64,000 nucleotides of DNA from contig CALVFU010000001.1 in NCBI GenBank assembly GCA_944326905.1, positions 124,001 through 188,000 on the forward strand, given 5' to 3'. This document shows, one piece after another, positions 44,800 through 54,441 of this stretch. Position numbers and translations under genes: made by a program. The notes under the pieces were generated by a model, which made no database searches, was not told where the DNA came from, and saw nothing but the letters and a program-made list of their open reading frames with translations. Numbering within the stretch: position 1 is the stretch's first letter; every line of letters starts with the position of its first letter. The DNA is from Candidatus Gastranaerophilales bacterium (lineage in GTDB: Bacteria > Cyanobacteriota > Vampirovibrionia > Gastranaerophilales > Gastranaerophilaceae).

Positions 44800-47439
44800 A
44801 TGATTGGATTTTTATTAAAGCTGCTTGGGGATCCCAATGAAAAAAAGATAAAGCATATGATGGGCGTGGTGGAGCGTATAAATGCTCTTGAGCCGGAGTT
44901 TGAAAAATTAACTGATGAAGAATTGAGAGCAAAAACTGATGAATTTAAAACAATATTATCAAAACGCCCTAAATCTGATAATGAAAAAGCTGATAGGATT
45001 TTAGAAAAAGAAGCACTTGATGCTATACTTCCGGAGGCGTTTGCAACTGTTCGCGAGGCAGGAAAACGTGTTTTAAATATGCGGCATTTTGATGTTCAGT
45101 TAATAGGCGGGTATTTTCTTCATAACGCGCATATTGCAGAGATGAGAACAGGTGAAGGTAAAACGCTTGTTGCGACACTGCCTGCATACCTTAATGCATT
45201 AACAGGAAAGGGTGTTCATGTTATTACTGTTAATGATTATCTTGCTAAGCGTGACAGCGAGTGGATGGGTAAGATTTATAAGTTTTTAGGATTGTCAGTT
45301 GGTGTCATATTGTCCAATCATAATTCACCAACGGAATTTGAAGATAAAAGGGCAGCGTACGCTTGTGATATTACGTATGGAACAAATAATGAATTTGGAT
45401 TTGACTATTTGCGTGATAATATGGCTGCAAGTGAAGACATGCTGGTTCAAAGACCTTATAATTACGCAATTATAGATGAAGTTGACAGTATTTTAATTGA
45501 TGAGGCGAGAACACCGCTTATCATAAGCGGCAGGGTAGAGCAGTCCGCTGAGGCGTATACTTTAATGGCAAAAATTGCTCCTCAGTTGACTAAAGATGTT
45601 GATTATGAAGTTGATGAAAAAAATAAAAACGTCATTCTTACAGAAGTAGGGATTGACAGAGCGCAAGAATTAATCGGCTGCAAAGATTTATTTGATATAA
45701 ATACCCAGTATGCCCACAATCTTTTACAGGCGCTAAAAGCAAAAGAACTGTTTATTAAAGATACAGATTATGTAGTTAAAGACAATCAGGTTGTTATTGT
45801 AGATGAATTTACGGGGCGTTTAATGCAGGGGAGGCGCTGGTCTGATGGTTTACACCAAGCAATTGAGGCAAAGGAAGGGGTTGAGATTCAAGATGAAACC
45901 CAAACTCTTGCAAGTATTACATTCCAAAATCTTTTTAGATTATATCCTAAGCTCTCTGGCATGACTGGTACAGCAATGACAGAAGAGGCAGAATTTGGTA
46001 AAATTTATAATCTGGAAGTTACTTCTATTCCTACAAATAAACCGGATATAAGAAAAAATTATCCTGATGTAATCTTTAAAACTGAAGTTGTAAAATACAA
46101 TAAAGTAGTTGATGATATTATAAAACAGCACGAATTGGGGCGTCCTGTTCTTGTTGGTACAATAAGTATTGAAAAATCAGAGTATCTCTCATCTCTGCTA
46201 AAGAAGCGGGGAATAAAACATAATGTATTAAATGCAAAACAGCACGAGCGCGAAGCTTATATTATTGCACAGGCTGGGCGCTTGGGGGCGGTAACAATTG
46301 CAACTAATATGGCAGGTCGCGGTACTGATATACTTCTTGGCGGTAACGCTGAGTATCTTGCGAAAGAAAAACTTGAAGCAATGAAGATATCGCCGGAAAA
46401 TCCTGATTACGAAAGTATAAAGTCAAGAGTTCTTGCTGAAACAAAAAAATTAACAGAAGAAGAGCATACAAAAGTAGTAGAGGCAGGCGGGCTTCATGTA
46501 ATCGGCACAGAAAGACACGAATCACGCCGTATAGATAACCAGCTTCGCGGTCGTGCTGCGCGCCAGGGTGATCCAGGGTCTACTCGTTTCTTTTTATCTT
46601 TACAGGATAATCTTATGCGAATATTTGGCGGAGATAAGATGACTGCCATTATGAATATGATGAATGCAGATGAGGATATGGAAATTGAATCAGCAATTAT
46701 TACTCGTCAGATTCAGGCAGCACAAAAGAAGGTGGAAACATATCATTTTGATATAAGGAAAAGTGTACTAGAATATGATGATGTTATGAATATACAAAGA
46801 GAAAAGTTCTATGCTCAGCGTCGTAAAGTACTTAAGGGCAAAGGTTTAAGAGAAGATATCAAGTTTATGATTGAGCGCGAAATTGACAGACTCTTAAAGT
46901 CTTATATTACACCTGAAATGAGCCCTGAAGAGTACGTAAAAGAAGACATTGAGACATTAATAAAAGAATTGCATTCAACTATTCCTCAGTTATCTTACAT
47001 AGGTTTTGAAGATATTAAAAATTATAAATACCAAAGAATATATGATAACTTGAAAGATGCAGCCCTAAAAGCGTACGATGATCATGAGGAAGAGATTATT
47101 GATTTTTACAATAGAATCATGAAGCAGTACAACGGTGCAGACTATACAGAACAGATTCCATTTAGTGATGATAATCTTGTCCGCTCGCTTGAACGTGATA
47201 TATTGCTGAGAGTTGTTGATAATAGATGGATAGATCATTTGCATAATATTGATATGCTGAGAGATGGTATTGGGCTGCGGGCGTATGGACAAAAGGATCC
47301 GCTTATTGAATATAAAAAAGAAGCGTATGATTTATTTAACAATATGATGCATGAAATTCAGGAAAATACAGTTAAGCATATATTTAGGGCAAAGTTTGGA
47401 ATACAATTTGTTGACGGTACGGAACAAGAAATAGCGTAA
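44800..47439 (+). CDS. secA: Protein translocase ATPase SecA
   Basis: An 879-aa motor that drives preproteins through SecYEG. Walker A is EMRTGEGKTLVATLPAYLNAL, motif II IIDEVDSILIDEARTPLIISG, then DNQVVIVDEFTGRLMQGRRWSDGLHQ, LFRLYPKLSGMTGTA, ATNMAGRGTDI, HVIGTERHESRRIDNQLRGRAARQGDPGS (in sections) and the helical scaffold VLEYDDVMNIQREKFYAQR. The C-terminus stops at FVDGTEQEIA and lacks the Cys-rich zinc-binding SecB-docking tail, as in many bacteria without SecB. The tsaC-like gene starts 2 bases after its stop. Confidence 0.98.
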   Translation: MIGFLLKLLGDPNEKKIKHMMGVVERINALEPEFEKLTDEELRAKTDEFKTILSKRPKSDNEKADRILEKEALDAILPEAFATVREAGKRVLNMRHFDVQLIGGYFLHNAHIAEMRTGEGKTLVATLPAYLNALTGKGVHVITVNDYLAKRDSEWMGKIYKFLGLSVGVILSNHNSPTEFEDKRAAYACDITYGTNNEFGFDYLRDNMAASEDMLVQRPYNYAIIDEVDSILIDEARTPLIISGRVEQSAEAYTLMAKIAPQLTKDVDYEVDEKNKNVILTEVGIDRAQELIGCKDLFDINTQYAHNLLQALKAKELFIKDTDYVVKDNQVVIVDEFTGRLMQGRRWSDGLHQAIEAKEGVEIQDETQTLASITFQNLFRLYPKLSGMTGTAMTEEAEFGKIYNLEVTSIPTNKPDIRKNYPDVIFKTEVVKYNKVVDDIIKQHELGRPVLVGTISIEKSEYLSSLLKKRGIKHNVLNAKQHEREAYIIAQAGRLGAVTIATNMAGRGTDILLGGNAEYLAKEKLEAMKISPENPDYESIKSRVLAETKKLTEEEHTKVVEAGGLHVIGTERHESRRIDNQLRGRAARQGDPGSTRFFLSLQDNLMRIFGGDKMTAIMNMMNADEDMEIESAIITRQIQAAQKKVETYHFDIRKSVLEYDDVMNIQREKFYAQRRKVLKGKGLREDIKFMIEREIDRLLKSYITPEMSPEEYVKEDIETLIKELHSTIPQLSYIGFEDIKNYKYQRIYDNLKDAALKAYDDHEEEIIDFYNRIMKQYNGADYTEQIPFSDDNLVRSLERDILLRVVDNRWIDHLHNIDMLRDGIGLRAYGQKDPLIEYKKEAYDLFNNMMHEIQENTVKHIFRAKFGIQFVDGTEQEIA

Positions 47440-47441
47440 AG

Positions 47442-48026
47442 ATGTTTAACGAACAAGAAAAAGAAAAGATTATATCAGTATTAGAAAATGACGGTGTTAT
47501 AGCCTTTGTAACTGATACTGTGTGGGGGTTAGGCTGCCTGCCTGATAGGGAAAAAGCTGTAAAAAAAATTTATGAAATAAAAAACAGAGAAGCTGCAAAA
47601 CCTTTAATATTGATGTCTAATGAAATATATAATCTATTTCGTTTTGTAAAGCCTATACCGATGTCTGCTCAAAAGCTGATTAAGCAGCATTTTCCTGGAG
47701 CGCTTACAGTAGTTCTTGATAAATCTGCTGAGACTCCAGATTTTGTAACTTCAGGTATGAAAACAGTAGGTGTTAGAATCCCTGATAATCCTGTTTTTTC
47801 AGAAATTTGCAGGATAATACCGGGGCATGTACTTGCGACAACAAGCGCCAATATATCACACGAGCCTCCTGCTTTAACGTATCAGGGGGCTGTGGATTGT
47901 GTAGGAAGTAAGGTTAATTATGTAGTAAATGATTATGGTTACAAATCTCTTGGAGTTGCATCAACAGTAATTGGGTTTGTTGACGGGGCAGTTAAGGTTT
48001 ACCGCCAAGGTTCTGTTAGGATTTAA
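47442..48026 (+). CDS. tsaC: Threonylcarbamoyl-AMP synthase (Sua5/YciO/YrdC family)
   Basis: A 194-aa enzyme making threonylcarbamoyl-adenylate from threonine, bicarbonate and ATP, the first step of the universal t6A37 tRNA modification. It shows the YrdC pattern: VIAFVTDTVWGLGCL, the KIYEIKNREAAKPL box with the K-x-R...KP signature, HFPGALTVVLD, VGVRIPDNP and TTSANISHEPPAL, then STVIGFVDGAVKVYRQGSV. It is the short form without the extra Sua5 domain. It overlaps the AAA+ gene tail-to-tail by 11 bases and is coupled to secA. Confidence 0.93.
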   Translation: MFNEQEKEKIISVLENDGVIAFVTDTVWGLGCLPDREKAVKKIYEIKNREAAKPLILMSNEIYNLFRFVKPIPMSAQKLIKQHFPGALTVVLDKSAETPDFVTSGMKTVGVRIPDNPVFSEICRIIPGHVLATTSANISHEPPALTYQGAVDCVGSKVNYVVNDYGYKSLGVASTVIGFVDGAVKVYRQGSVRI

Positions 48027-49335
48027 TGTCAAGCTGTCGTGGTTTTATTACATAGGTTTCAATTATATTTTTAAATGTATCAAAGGTTAATTTAATATTT
48101 TCATAATTTTTCCCTGCATTAGTGGCTCTTGTTCCCATGTCCATTGCTTCTTCAACAGCCTTGTCATATACTTTTTCTTTAAGTTCACGATATGAACATC
48201 CTTCTGTAAGTCGTGCAAGCTCTTCAAGAGCCTCATTATCTCTTATTAAAGCAGCAGTAAGTTTTGGGTGTTTTTTCATATATAATTTTAGTGCATTTTT
48301 ACGTGCGTTATGATCAGGGTTGCCTACGAAAATGTATGAATTGAAACGGTCAACTGCTGCTTGGTTCATATCTCCGGCTGTTTTGTTTACGGGGTTATAA
48401 ATTTCATTGGTTGTACCGAATATTGATATATTTTTTCGAGTTTTGAGCTGGTTTATAATATCAAGCATTGTTGTAACTTCTTCGGTTTTGTGTTCAGAAG
48501 AAAAATGTTTAGATTCAGTTAGCAAACCATTAATTTCATCAAACAGAACAAAGTAGGGCTGATTAGGATTTTTATCAGCTTCTTCAATAATAGCTTTTGC
48601 TTTTCTTTGTAAGTTGCCGGATGTTTCGTGGAGCAGAGCAGTACCTTCGCTGCTTATTTTGAAATCGGCGACAAGAGCTCCGACTTCTTTTGCAGCTGAG
48701 TATACAAAATTTGTTTTACCTGTTCCTGGAGGACCATAGAGCATACACGACATTTGCGGTTCTACACCGAAATAGGCAAAGAGTTCTTTATATTTTATCG
48801 GATTAATTATTTTTCTTTGAAATTCATCTTTTACTTCCTGCATACCGGGAAGTTTACTTAAGGGAATGATATTGGGATCATCTTTATAAGAAGTAAACAT
48901 TGATATAGGTTTTGGCTTTTTGCCCATGCCTCCGAGGAGAGGTTTAAGACTAATTGCAATTAAGATTGTAAGAATTACAGAGGTTGCAAGACCGGCAATT
49001 CTGTAAAAATTATCCCAGTCAAATTTATGATGTTCTTTGTGTTGAACCATTGGAAAATATATACTTGGTCTTTGCTGAGGTTGTGTTGCCTGCGGCTGGT
49101 AAATCCGCGGGGCTTGAATATCTCCGCTCTGATTTGATGTTGGACTTTGTTGTACAAGTACGGGATATTGCGGTGCTGCAGCAACAGTAGTTTGAGCTGA
49201 CTGAGGTGTAGTTTTTTGAAAACTGTCTTGCGTTGTCTGCGGGATTACTATTTTATACGCTTGGGCAGGCGCCTCTTGTTTGTAGTTATTTAAACCAGGG
49301 ACTTGAGTCTCTGCACCAAAATTTACATTATACAT
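48016..49335 (-). CDS. Membrane-anchored AAA+ ATPase with Gln/Pro-rich N-terminus
   Basis: A 439-aa protein. The N-terminal motif is VNFGAE (residues 4-9), then a Gln/Pro/Thr-rich disordered stretch (20-100), a transmembrane helix at about 112-134, and an AAA+ module: Walker A LYGPPGTGKTN (Lys207), Walker B FVLFDEINGLL, sensor-1 IFGTTNEI, and DRFNSYIFVGNPD with a possible arginine finger, followed by the helical lid CSYRELKEKVYDKAVEEAM. It resembles the ATPase part of FtsH/Bcs1/Cdc48 types but has no protease domain. The ATG at 49335 is chosen because AAGGAAG lies at the right distance. Role unknown; remodelling of a membrane complex is plausible. Confidence 0.85.
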   Translation of the reverse strand: MYNVNFGAETQVPGLNNYKQEAPAQAYKIVIPQTTQDSFQKTTPQSAQTTVAAAPQYPVLVQQSPTSNQSGDIQAPRIYQPQATQPQQRPSIYFPMVQHKEHHKFDWDNFYRIAGLATSVILTILIAISLKPLLGGMGKKPKPISMFTSYKDDPNIIPLSKLPGMQEVKDEFQRKIINPIKYKELFAYFGVEPQMSCMLYGPPGTGKTNFVYSAAKEVGALVADFKISSEGTALLHETSGNLQRKAKAIIEEADKNPNQPYFVLFDEINGLLTESKHFSSEHKTEEVTTMLDIINQLKTRKNISIFGTTNEIYNPVNKTAGDMNQAAVDRFNSYIFVGNPDHNARKNALKLYMKKHPKLTAALIRDNEALEELARLTEGCSYRELKEKVYDKAVEEAMDMGTRATNAGKNYENIKLTFDTFKNIIETYVIKPRQLDIKS

Positions 49336-49579
49336 AATAAACACTTCCTTAAAGACTTCTACACACCTATATTAAAACTAGTCAAATTTAAAAATTGACA
49401 AAAATAAAGGTATAAGTTTACAAAAATTTACAATAGGCGAAAGGGGAAAAATCTATAACTTTTTTGTGAGCTTACTATTTGTTTGTTTTTTTTTGAATAA
49501 AAGATGGGAAAATTTTGAGAAAATACTATTTGCGAAATGCTTGTATTGACTAAATTTGAAGTTGAAACAGGATTAAAAT

Positions 49580-49608
49580 TTGATTTTTTATTTTTTTAAC
49601 TATATAAT
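49580..49608 (+). promoter_or_regulatory. Promoter of glyQ
   Basis: TTGATT at 49580-49585, a 17-base spacer and TATAAT at 49603-49608. I saw no glycine riboswitch or T-box in the preceding 49336-49579, which is AT-rich and otherwise featureless. The ribosome site before the ATG is weak. Confidence 0.6.
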
Positions 49609-49647
49609 TATCAAGTGTAAAAAATACGTTGTATAGTTGGAAAAAGA

Positions 49648-50529
49648 ATGGCTCTTAATTTTCAGGATTTAATACTTAATTTATCAAGATTTTGGTCGGA
49701 TTACGGCTGTATAATACAGCAGCCTTATGATATAGAAAAAGGAGCTTCAACAATGAATCCTGCAACGTTTTTGCGCTCGCTTGGACCTGAACCGTGGTCT
49801 ACAGCTATGGTAGAACCTTGCAGACGTCCGACTGATGCAAGATATGGTGAAAATCCTAACAGATTAGGTCATTATTTTCAGTATCAGGTTATTTTAAAGC
49901 CTTCGCCTGATAATGCACAGGAGCTTTATTTGCAGAGCCTTGAGGCTATGGGGATTGATTTATCCAAACATGATGTAAGGTTTGTTGAAGATAACTGGGA
50001 GTCTCCGACTCTCGGAGCTGCTGGTGTCGGCTGGGAGGTTTGGCTTGACGGTATGGAAATTACCCAGTTTACTTATTTTCAACAAGTAGGAGGTTTGGAA
50101 GTTAAGCCTGTAGCGCTTGAGCTTACTTATGGTTTGGAGAGAATTGCTATGTATCTTCAAAATAAAGAGTCCGTTTATGATGTCATGTGGAATAATGAAC
50201 TTAAATACGGCGATATTTATCTCCAAAATGAAATAGAACAGTCTAAGTATAACTTTGAATACTCAAATCCTGAGTTGTTATTTAAGTTATTTGATTTATA
50301 CAGCCAGGAAGTTGATAATTGTGTTAAGGCAGAATTGGTACTGCCTGCTTATGACTATGTACTAAAATGTTCTCATACATTCAATCTTCTTGATGCGCGC
50401 GGTGTTATATCAAAAGATGAAAGAATCAATTTTATAAACAGAGTAAGGACAATGGCGTCAGCCGTAGCAAATTTATATGTGGAACAGAGACGGAAATTAG
50501 GTTTTCCGTTGTGTAAGGAAAGTAATTAA
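49648..50529 (+). CDS. glyQ: Glycine-tRNA ligase alpha subunit
   Basis: A 293-aa catalytic subunit of the bacterial alpha2beta2-type glycyl-tRNA synthetase. It starts [18 protein letters not shown] with the [16 protein letters not shown] block, then [43 protein letters not shown] (in sections) and [17 protein letters not shown]. The length is normal. The beta subunit gene glyS is not adjacent, unlike in most Firmicutes and Proteobacteria, but as in cyanobacteria. Its last base is shared with the start of the following permease gene, which suggests coupled translation. Confidence 0.98.
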   Translation: MALNFQDLILNLSRFWSDYGCIIQQPYDIEKGASTMNPATFLRSLGPEPWSTAMVEPCRRPTDARYGENPNRLGHYFQYQVILKPSPDNAQELYLQSLEAMGIDLSKHDVRFVEDNWESPTLGAAGVGWEVWLDGMEITQFTYFQQVGGLEVKPVALELTYGLERIAMYLQNKESVYDVMWNNELKYGDIYLQNEIEQSKYNFEYSNPELLFKLFDLYSQEVDNCVKAELVLPAYDYVLKCSHTFNLLDARGVISKDERINFINRVRTMASAVANLYVEQRRKLGFPLCKESN

Positions 50530-52121
50530 TGACAGAAAAAAACAACTATCACACCCACTCTTCTCTTTTGAGAAGTTTACTCAAACGTAAAAATCCAGAT
50601 GAAATGATGGCAAGTGCAGAGAAGGGCGGCTTAGAAAAGACTTTAGGCGTCTGGGACTTGATTATACTTGGTGTGGGGGCTATTATAGGCTCAGGTATTT
50701 TTGCAATTGTCGGAGTTGCTGCTGCAACACCAGAAACAGGCGCAGGACCGGCTTTGATGGTATCTATGGTAATAGCGGCAATTGCGTGTGTCTTTTCGGC
50801 GCTTTGTTATTCTGAGTTTTCCTCAATGATACCTGTTGCCGGCGGAGCTTATATATATACTTTTGCAACGCTTGGTGAATTTGCAGCGTGGATGGTCGGA
50901 TGGATTTTAATGCTGGAATACGCAATTGGGTATATCGCTGTTGCGTGTGCCTGGTCAAATCATTTTATGCAGTTTTTAAGCGGATTTAAAGCTTTTTTGC
51001 CGCACTGTATTACAAATCCTCCTATTTGGCTTGTATCGGATTTTCGTTCTGCCGGAACATATTTAACGTCTCAAGGGATTGACCCGGTAAGCGTAATTCC
51101 TCATTTCGCCGGTATACCAATATGTATTAACCTCCCTGCCTTTGTTATTGTAGCAATAATAACTATGATATTAATAAAAGGAACGAAAGATTCTACAAAA
51201 ATGGCAGCTATAATGGTTGTCGTTAAATTAGGGGTTATTGCTTTATTTGTAATAGCCGGCGCCTTTTATGTAAAGCCTGAAAACTGGGTGCCGTTTGCTC
51301 CAAATGGGTTTCAAGGGCTATTTATGGGGGCATTTATAATATTTTTTGCATACATAGGATTTGACGCATTAGCTACAGCTGCTGAAGAGTGTAAAAACCC
51401 TCAAAAAGATTTACCGATTGGTATTATAGGGTCATTGCTTGTAACAACCATAGTTTATGTCCTTGTTGCACTTGTTTTGACAGGGGTTATGAAGACAAAC
51501 GGGGCTCCTGTTCCTCAAGAGTTTTTAAAAGCGCCGATGGCATATATTATGGAGATGGTTGGTCAAAATTGGGTTGCAGGTTTAATTTCGGTTGGCTCAC
51601 TGGCCGGGCTAACTTCAGTGCTTTTGGTTTTACAGCTTGCTGCAACTCGTATTCTTTATGCAATGAGCCGTGATAATTTCCTTCCGAGTATATTCCAAAA
51701 ACTCCATCCCAAATTTAATACTCCGCATATTCTTACGTGGGTAGTAGGCATAATTTGTATGATAGGAACACTTACTTTAGACTTAAATGTTGCTTCTGAA
51801 TTATGTAATTTTGGAACCTTTACATCGTTTATAATTGTTTGTGTTGCCGTTCTTATATTAAGAAAAATTGACCCGGACAGGCCGAGACCGTTTAAAGTCC
51901 CGTTTTCTCCATGGTTCCCGCTTGCAGGTATAATTTTATGTACTGGTTTGATGATTTTTTCAATGGTTATAAAACATTCACTTTCTGCACTGTTATTTCC
52001 TGTTTGGGTAATAGTCGGTATCATAATTTATGCTTGTTACGGGTATAAGAAGAACAGGTTAATGGAAAGTAATAGTACACTGGAAGAAATAGAAAAAGAT
52101 GAACATAAAATTACTACTTAA
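50529..52121 (+). CDS. APC-superfamily amino-acid permease (copy 1)
   Basis: A 530-aa inner-membrane transporter with about 12 hydrophobic segments. The first helix holds the substrate-binding Gly-rich break GVGAIIGSGIFAIVG, followed by AGPALMVSMVIAAIACVFSA and CYSEFSSMIPVAGGAYIYT, all marks of the cationic amino acid (CAT/YfnA) branch. Later, FFAYIGFDALATAAEECKNPQ and RILYAMSRDNFLPSIF fit the same group. Amino-acid uptake is sure at class level, the substrate is not. It starts on the last base of glyQ and overlaps copy 2 by 23 bases. Confidence 0.94.
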   Translation: MTEKNNYHTHSSLLRSLLKRKNPDEMMASAEKGGLEKTLGVWDLIILGVGAIIGSGIFAIVGVAAATPETGAGPALMVSMVIAAIACVFSALCYSEFSSMIPVAGGAYIYTFATLGEFAAWMVGWILMLEYAIGYIAVACAWSNHFMQFLSGFKAFLPHCITNPPIWLVSDFRSAGTYLTSQGIDPVSVIPHFAGIPICINLPAFVIVAIITMILIKGTKDSTKMAAIMVVVKLGVIALFVIAGAFYVKPENWVPFAPNGFQGLFMGAFIIFFAYIGFDALATAAEECKNPQKDLPIGIIGSLLVTTIVYVLVALVLTGVMKTNGAPVPQEFLKAPMAYIMEMVGQNWVAGLISVGSLAGLTSVLLVLQLAATRILYAMSRDNFLPSIFQKLHPKFNTPHILTWVVGIICMIGTLTLDLNVASELCNFGTFTSFIIVCVAVLILRKIDPDRPRPFKVPFSPWFPLAGIILCTGLMIFSMVIKHSLSALLFPVWVIVGIIIYACYGYKKNRLMESNSTLEEIEKDEHKITT

Positions 52122-53634
52122 TAATCTTCTTAAGCGTAAAAGTACAGATGAATTAATAGAAGCTACAAAGAAGTCAGAGTTAAAAAAGACACTGAATATC
52201 CTTGATTTAATAATAATAGGTATAGGGGCGGTTGTTGGCACAGGTATATTTACTATTATTGGTACTGCAATTGTTGGAACTCCTGATTCAGCAGGGGCAG
52301 GACCGGCAATAATTTTATCCATGGTTTTAGCAGCTGTTGCATGTGTGTTTACTGCACTTTGTTACTCTGAAATTGCTTCAATGATACCAGTTGCCGGCAG
52401 TGCGTATACTTATACTTATGCAACTATGGGTGAATTTATGGCATGGATGGTCGGATGGATTTTAATGCTGGAGTATGCCATAGGAAATATAACAGTTGCA
52501 AGTGCTTGGACAGGTTATCTTGTGCAATTGCTAAGAGGGTTTAAGCAGTATTTGCCTGATTTTATTGTGCATTTTCCTTTATGGCTTAGAAATGACTATA
52601 TTTCTATGCTTAGAATGTGTAAAGTCTACGGCTGGGATATACACGATAAAATCCCTTATTTGTTTGGGGTTATACCGATTTCAGTTAATCTTCCGTCCGT
52701 GTTCATCGTTCTTGCCCTTACGCTTTTGTTAATCAGAGGCGTAAAAGAGTCAACCCGCGTAGCTGGGATTATGGTTGGACTTAATTTGTTTATGATATTA
52801 AGTTTCGTTGTTGTTGGTGCATTTTATGTAAAGCCTGAAAATTGGACTCCGTTTATGACAAATGGGTTTGAAGGCGTGTTTATGGGTGCATTTTTAATAT
52901 TTTTTGCGTATATCGGTTTTGATGCAATATCTACTACCGCCGAGGAAACAGAAAATCCACAGAGAGATTTACCGATAGCAATATTAGGAACACTGGTTAT
53001 ATGTACTATTCTCTATATATGTGTAGCACTTGTTTTAACTGGGATTGTTCCTATTTCACAAATAGATACTGGCGCCCCGATTGCGCATGCTATGAGTTTT
53101 ATTAAAAAAGACTGGTTTGCAGGATTTATTTCTGTAGGGGCGCTTGCTGCTCTAACTTCTGTTCTTTTAATATATCAACTTGGAACAACGAGAATACTTT
53201 ATGCTATGAGCCGTGATAGGTTTTTACCAAAAGGCTGGAGGCTTATTCATAAAAAATTTAGAACTCCGTATGTTATGACTTGGCTTGCAGGTATTGCGGT
53301 TATTGTATTTTCACTGTTTATGGATTTAAGGATTTCTGCTGAGTTATGCAATTTCGGTACATTTACATCATTTATAATTATTTGTATTGCAGTACTTATA
53401 TTAAGAAAAACAGATCCCAACAGACACAGACCGTTTAAGGTTCCATTATCACCGATTTTTCCCATTTTAGGAATTGTTGTATGCGGAGGATTAATGGCTT
53501 ATTCGCTTAAAGAGCTTCATGAATCGTCTGTATACTTTCCACTTTGGCTGCTTGCAGGAATTTTAATTTATGTTTTATATGGCTACAAACAAAAACGTAT
53601 TGAAGAGAATCAGCGAAATAATCGCAATAATTAA
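52099..53634 (+). CDS. APC-superfamily amino-acid permease (copy 2)
   Basis: A 511-aa paralog of the gene before it, with the same 12-segment layout: GIGAVVGTGIFTIIG, CYSEIASMIPVAGSAYTYTY, FFAYIGFDAISTTAEETENPQ and RILYAMSRDRFLPKGW. The two proteins align along their length, with the largest differences in the N-terminal tail and the loop after the fourth segment, so they came from an old tandem duplication. Overlapping starts argue for one transcript. Different substrates or affinities are likely but cannot be told from sequence. comF begins 2 bases after its stop. Confidence 0.94.
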   Translation: MNIKLLLNNLLKRKSTDELIEATKKSELKKTLNILDLIIIGIGAVVGTGIFTIIGTAIVGTPDSAGAGPAIILSMVLAAVACVFTALCYSEIASMIPVAGSAYTYTYATMGEFMAWMVGWILMLEYAIGNITVASAWTGYLVQLLRGFKQYLPDFIVHFPLWLRNDYISMLRMCKVYGWDIHDKIPYLFGVIPISVNLPSVFIVLALTLLLIRGVKESTRVAGIMVGLNLFMILSFVVVGAFYVKPENWTPFMTNGFEGVFMGAFLIFFAYIGFDAISTTAEETENPQRDLPIAILGTLVICTILYICVALVLTGIVPISQIDTGAPIAHAMSFIKKDWFAGFISVGALAALTSVLLIYQLGTTRILYAMSRDRFLPKGWRLIHKKFRTPYVMTWLAGIAVIVFSLFMDLRISAELCNFGTFTSFIIICIAVLILRKTDPNRHRPFKVPLSPIFPILGIVVCGGLMAYSLKELHESSVYFPLWLLAGILIYVLYGYKQKRIEENQRNNRNN

Positions 53635-53636
53635 AA

Positions 53637-54278
53637 ATGAAGAGATTTTTTACATCATTATTAGATCTTATATATAAGCAAAAATGTTATTGCTGCTCTT
53701 CGTCGGAAGAAAACAGCAGACTTTGTACAAATTGTTATAACTCTCTTACTATGTGCGAACTTCAGCCGAGTAAGTTTGTATGCGGTGTTAATGTATATTG
53801 TGCCGGGCTGTATAATAAAAATCTGCAAAAAATGATACGCGGGCTAAAATACCATAAACAGAAAGAAATGGCTTTTTATATTGCTAAATTTATGTATGAA
53901 TATTGGCAAAATTTAGGAATAAGCTCTAAATTTACTATTATACCTGTGCCATTGCACTTTAAACGATTAAAGAAAAGGAAATACAATCAAGTAGAACTTA
54001 TAGCAGATGAGTTTTCAAAATTAAGCGGTTATGAAATAAATACAAAACTAATAAAAAGAGTAAAAGAAACCCAGCCGCAGTATAAGTTAAGCAGAATTGA
54101 ACGGCTGGATAATTTAAAAGACGCGTTTGAAGTTAATAAAGAAGAGTATAGGGGCGGCAGTGTATTAATTTTAGATGACATATCCACGACAGGCTCTACG
54201 TTTGAGGTGATGGTGAACGAATTAAAATATAACGGAATTAATAATATAATTTGTTTTGCAGCCGCTACACCGTTTTAA
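53637..54278 (+). CDS. ComF-family phosphoribosyltransferase-like protein
   Basis: A 213-aa protein. An N-terminal zinc-binding region has CYCC and CTNC pairs (about 18-35). The phosphoribosyltransferase fold follows, with IIPVPLHFKRLKKRKYNQ, ETQPQYKLSRIERLDNLKDAF and the PRPP loop VLILDDISTTGST. ComF family proteins take part in DNA uptake in transformable bacteria, and in Helicobacter ComF binds single-stranded DNA. Here it ends an operon of transporters and glyQ, with no competence pilus genes nearby, so a competence role is only possible. Complete gene. Confidence 0.92.
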   Translation: MKRFFTSLLDLIYKQKCYCCSSSEENSRLCTNCYNSLTMCELQPSKFVCGVNVYCAGLYNKNLQKMIRGLKYHKQKEMAFYIAKFMYEYWQNLGISSKFTIIPVPLHFKRLKKRKYNQVELIADEFSKLSGYEINTKLIKRVKETQPQYKLSRIERLDNLKDAFEVNKEEYRGGSVLILDDISTTGSTFEVMVNELKYNGINNIICFAAATPF

Positions 54279-54441
54279 TTTGCAGGATTACAAAAATATA
54301 GCGGTAAATTAAATAATTTTTCGCCTATACCTTTTATGTAACGAAATGTTAATAAAATTGTAAAAATAAGCAATTTTATTATAAATAAAAACTTTATATT
54401 AATGTAAGGTTAGTAATAGGAAAATTTGCAGGAGGTTGTTT

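Noticed and set aside
50529-53634. Possible recent duplication or assembly artefact of two permease genes
   Set aside because: The two proteins differ widely along their length, so this is an old tandem duplication and not a repeat collapse.
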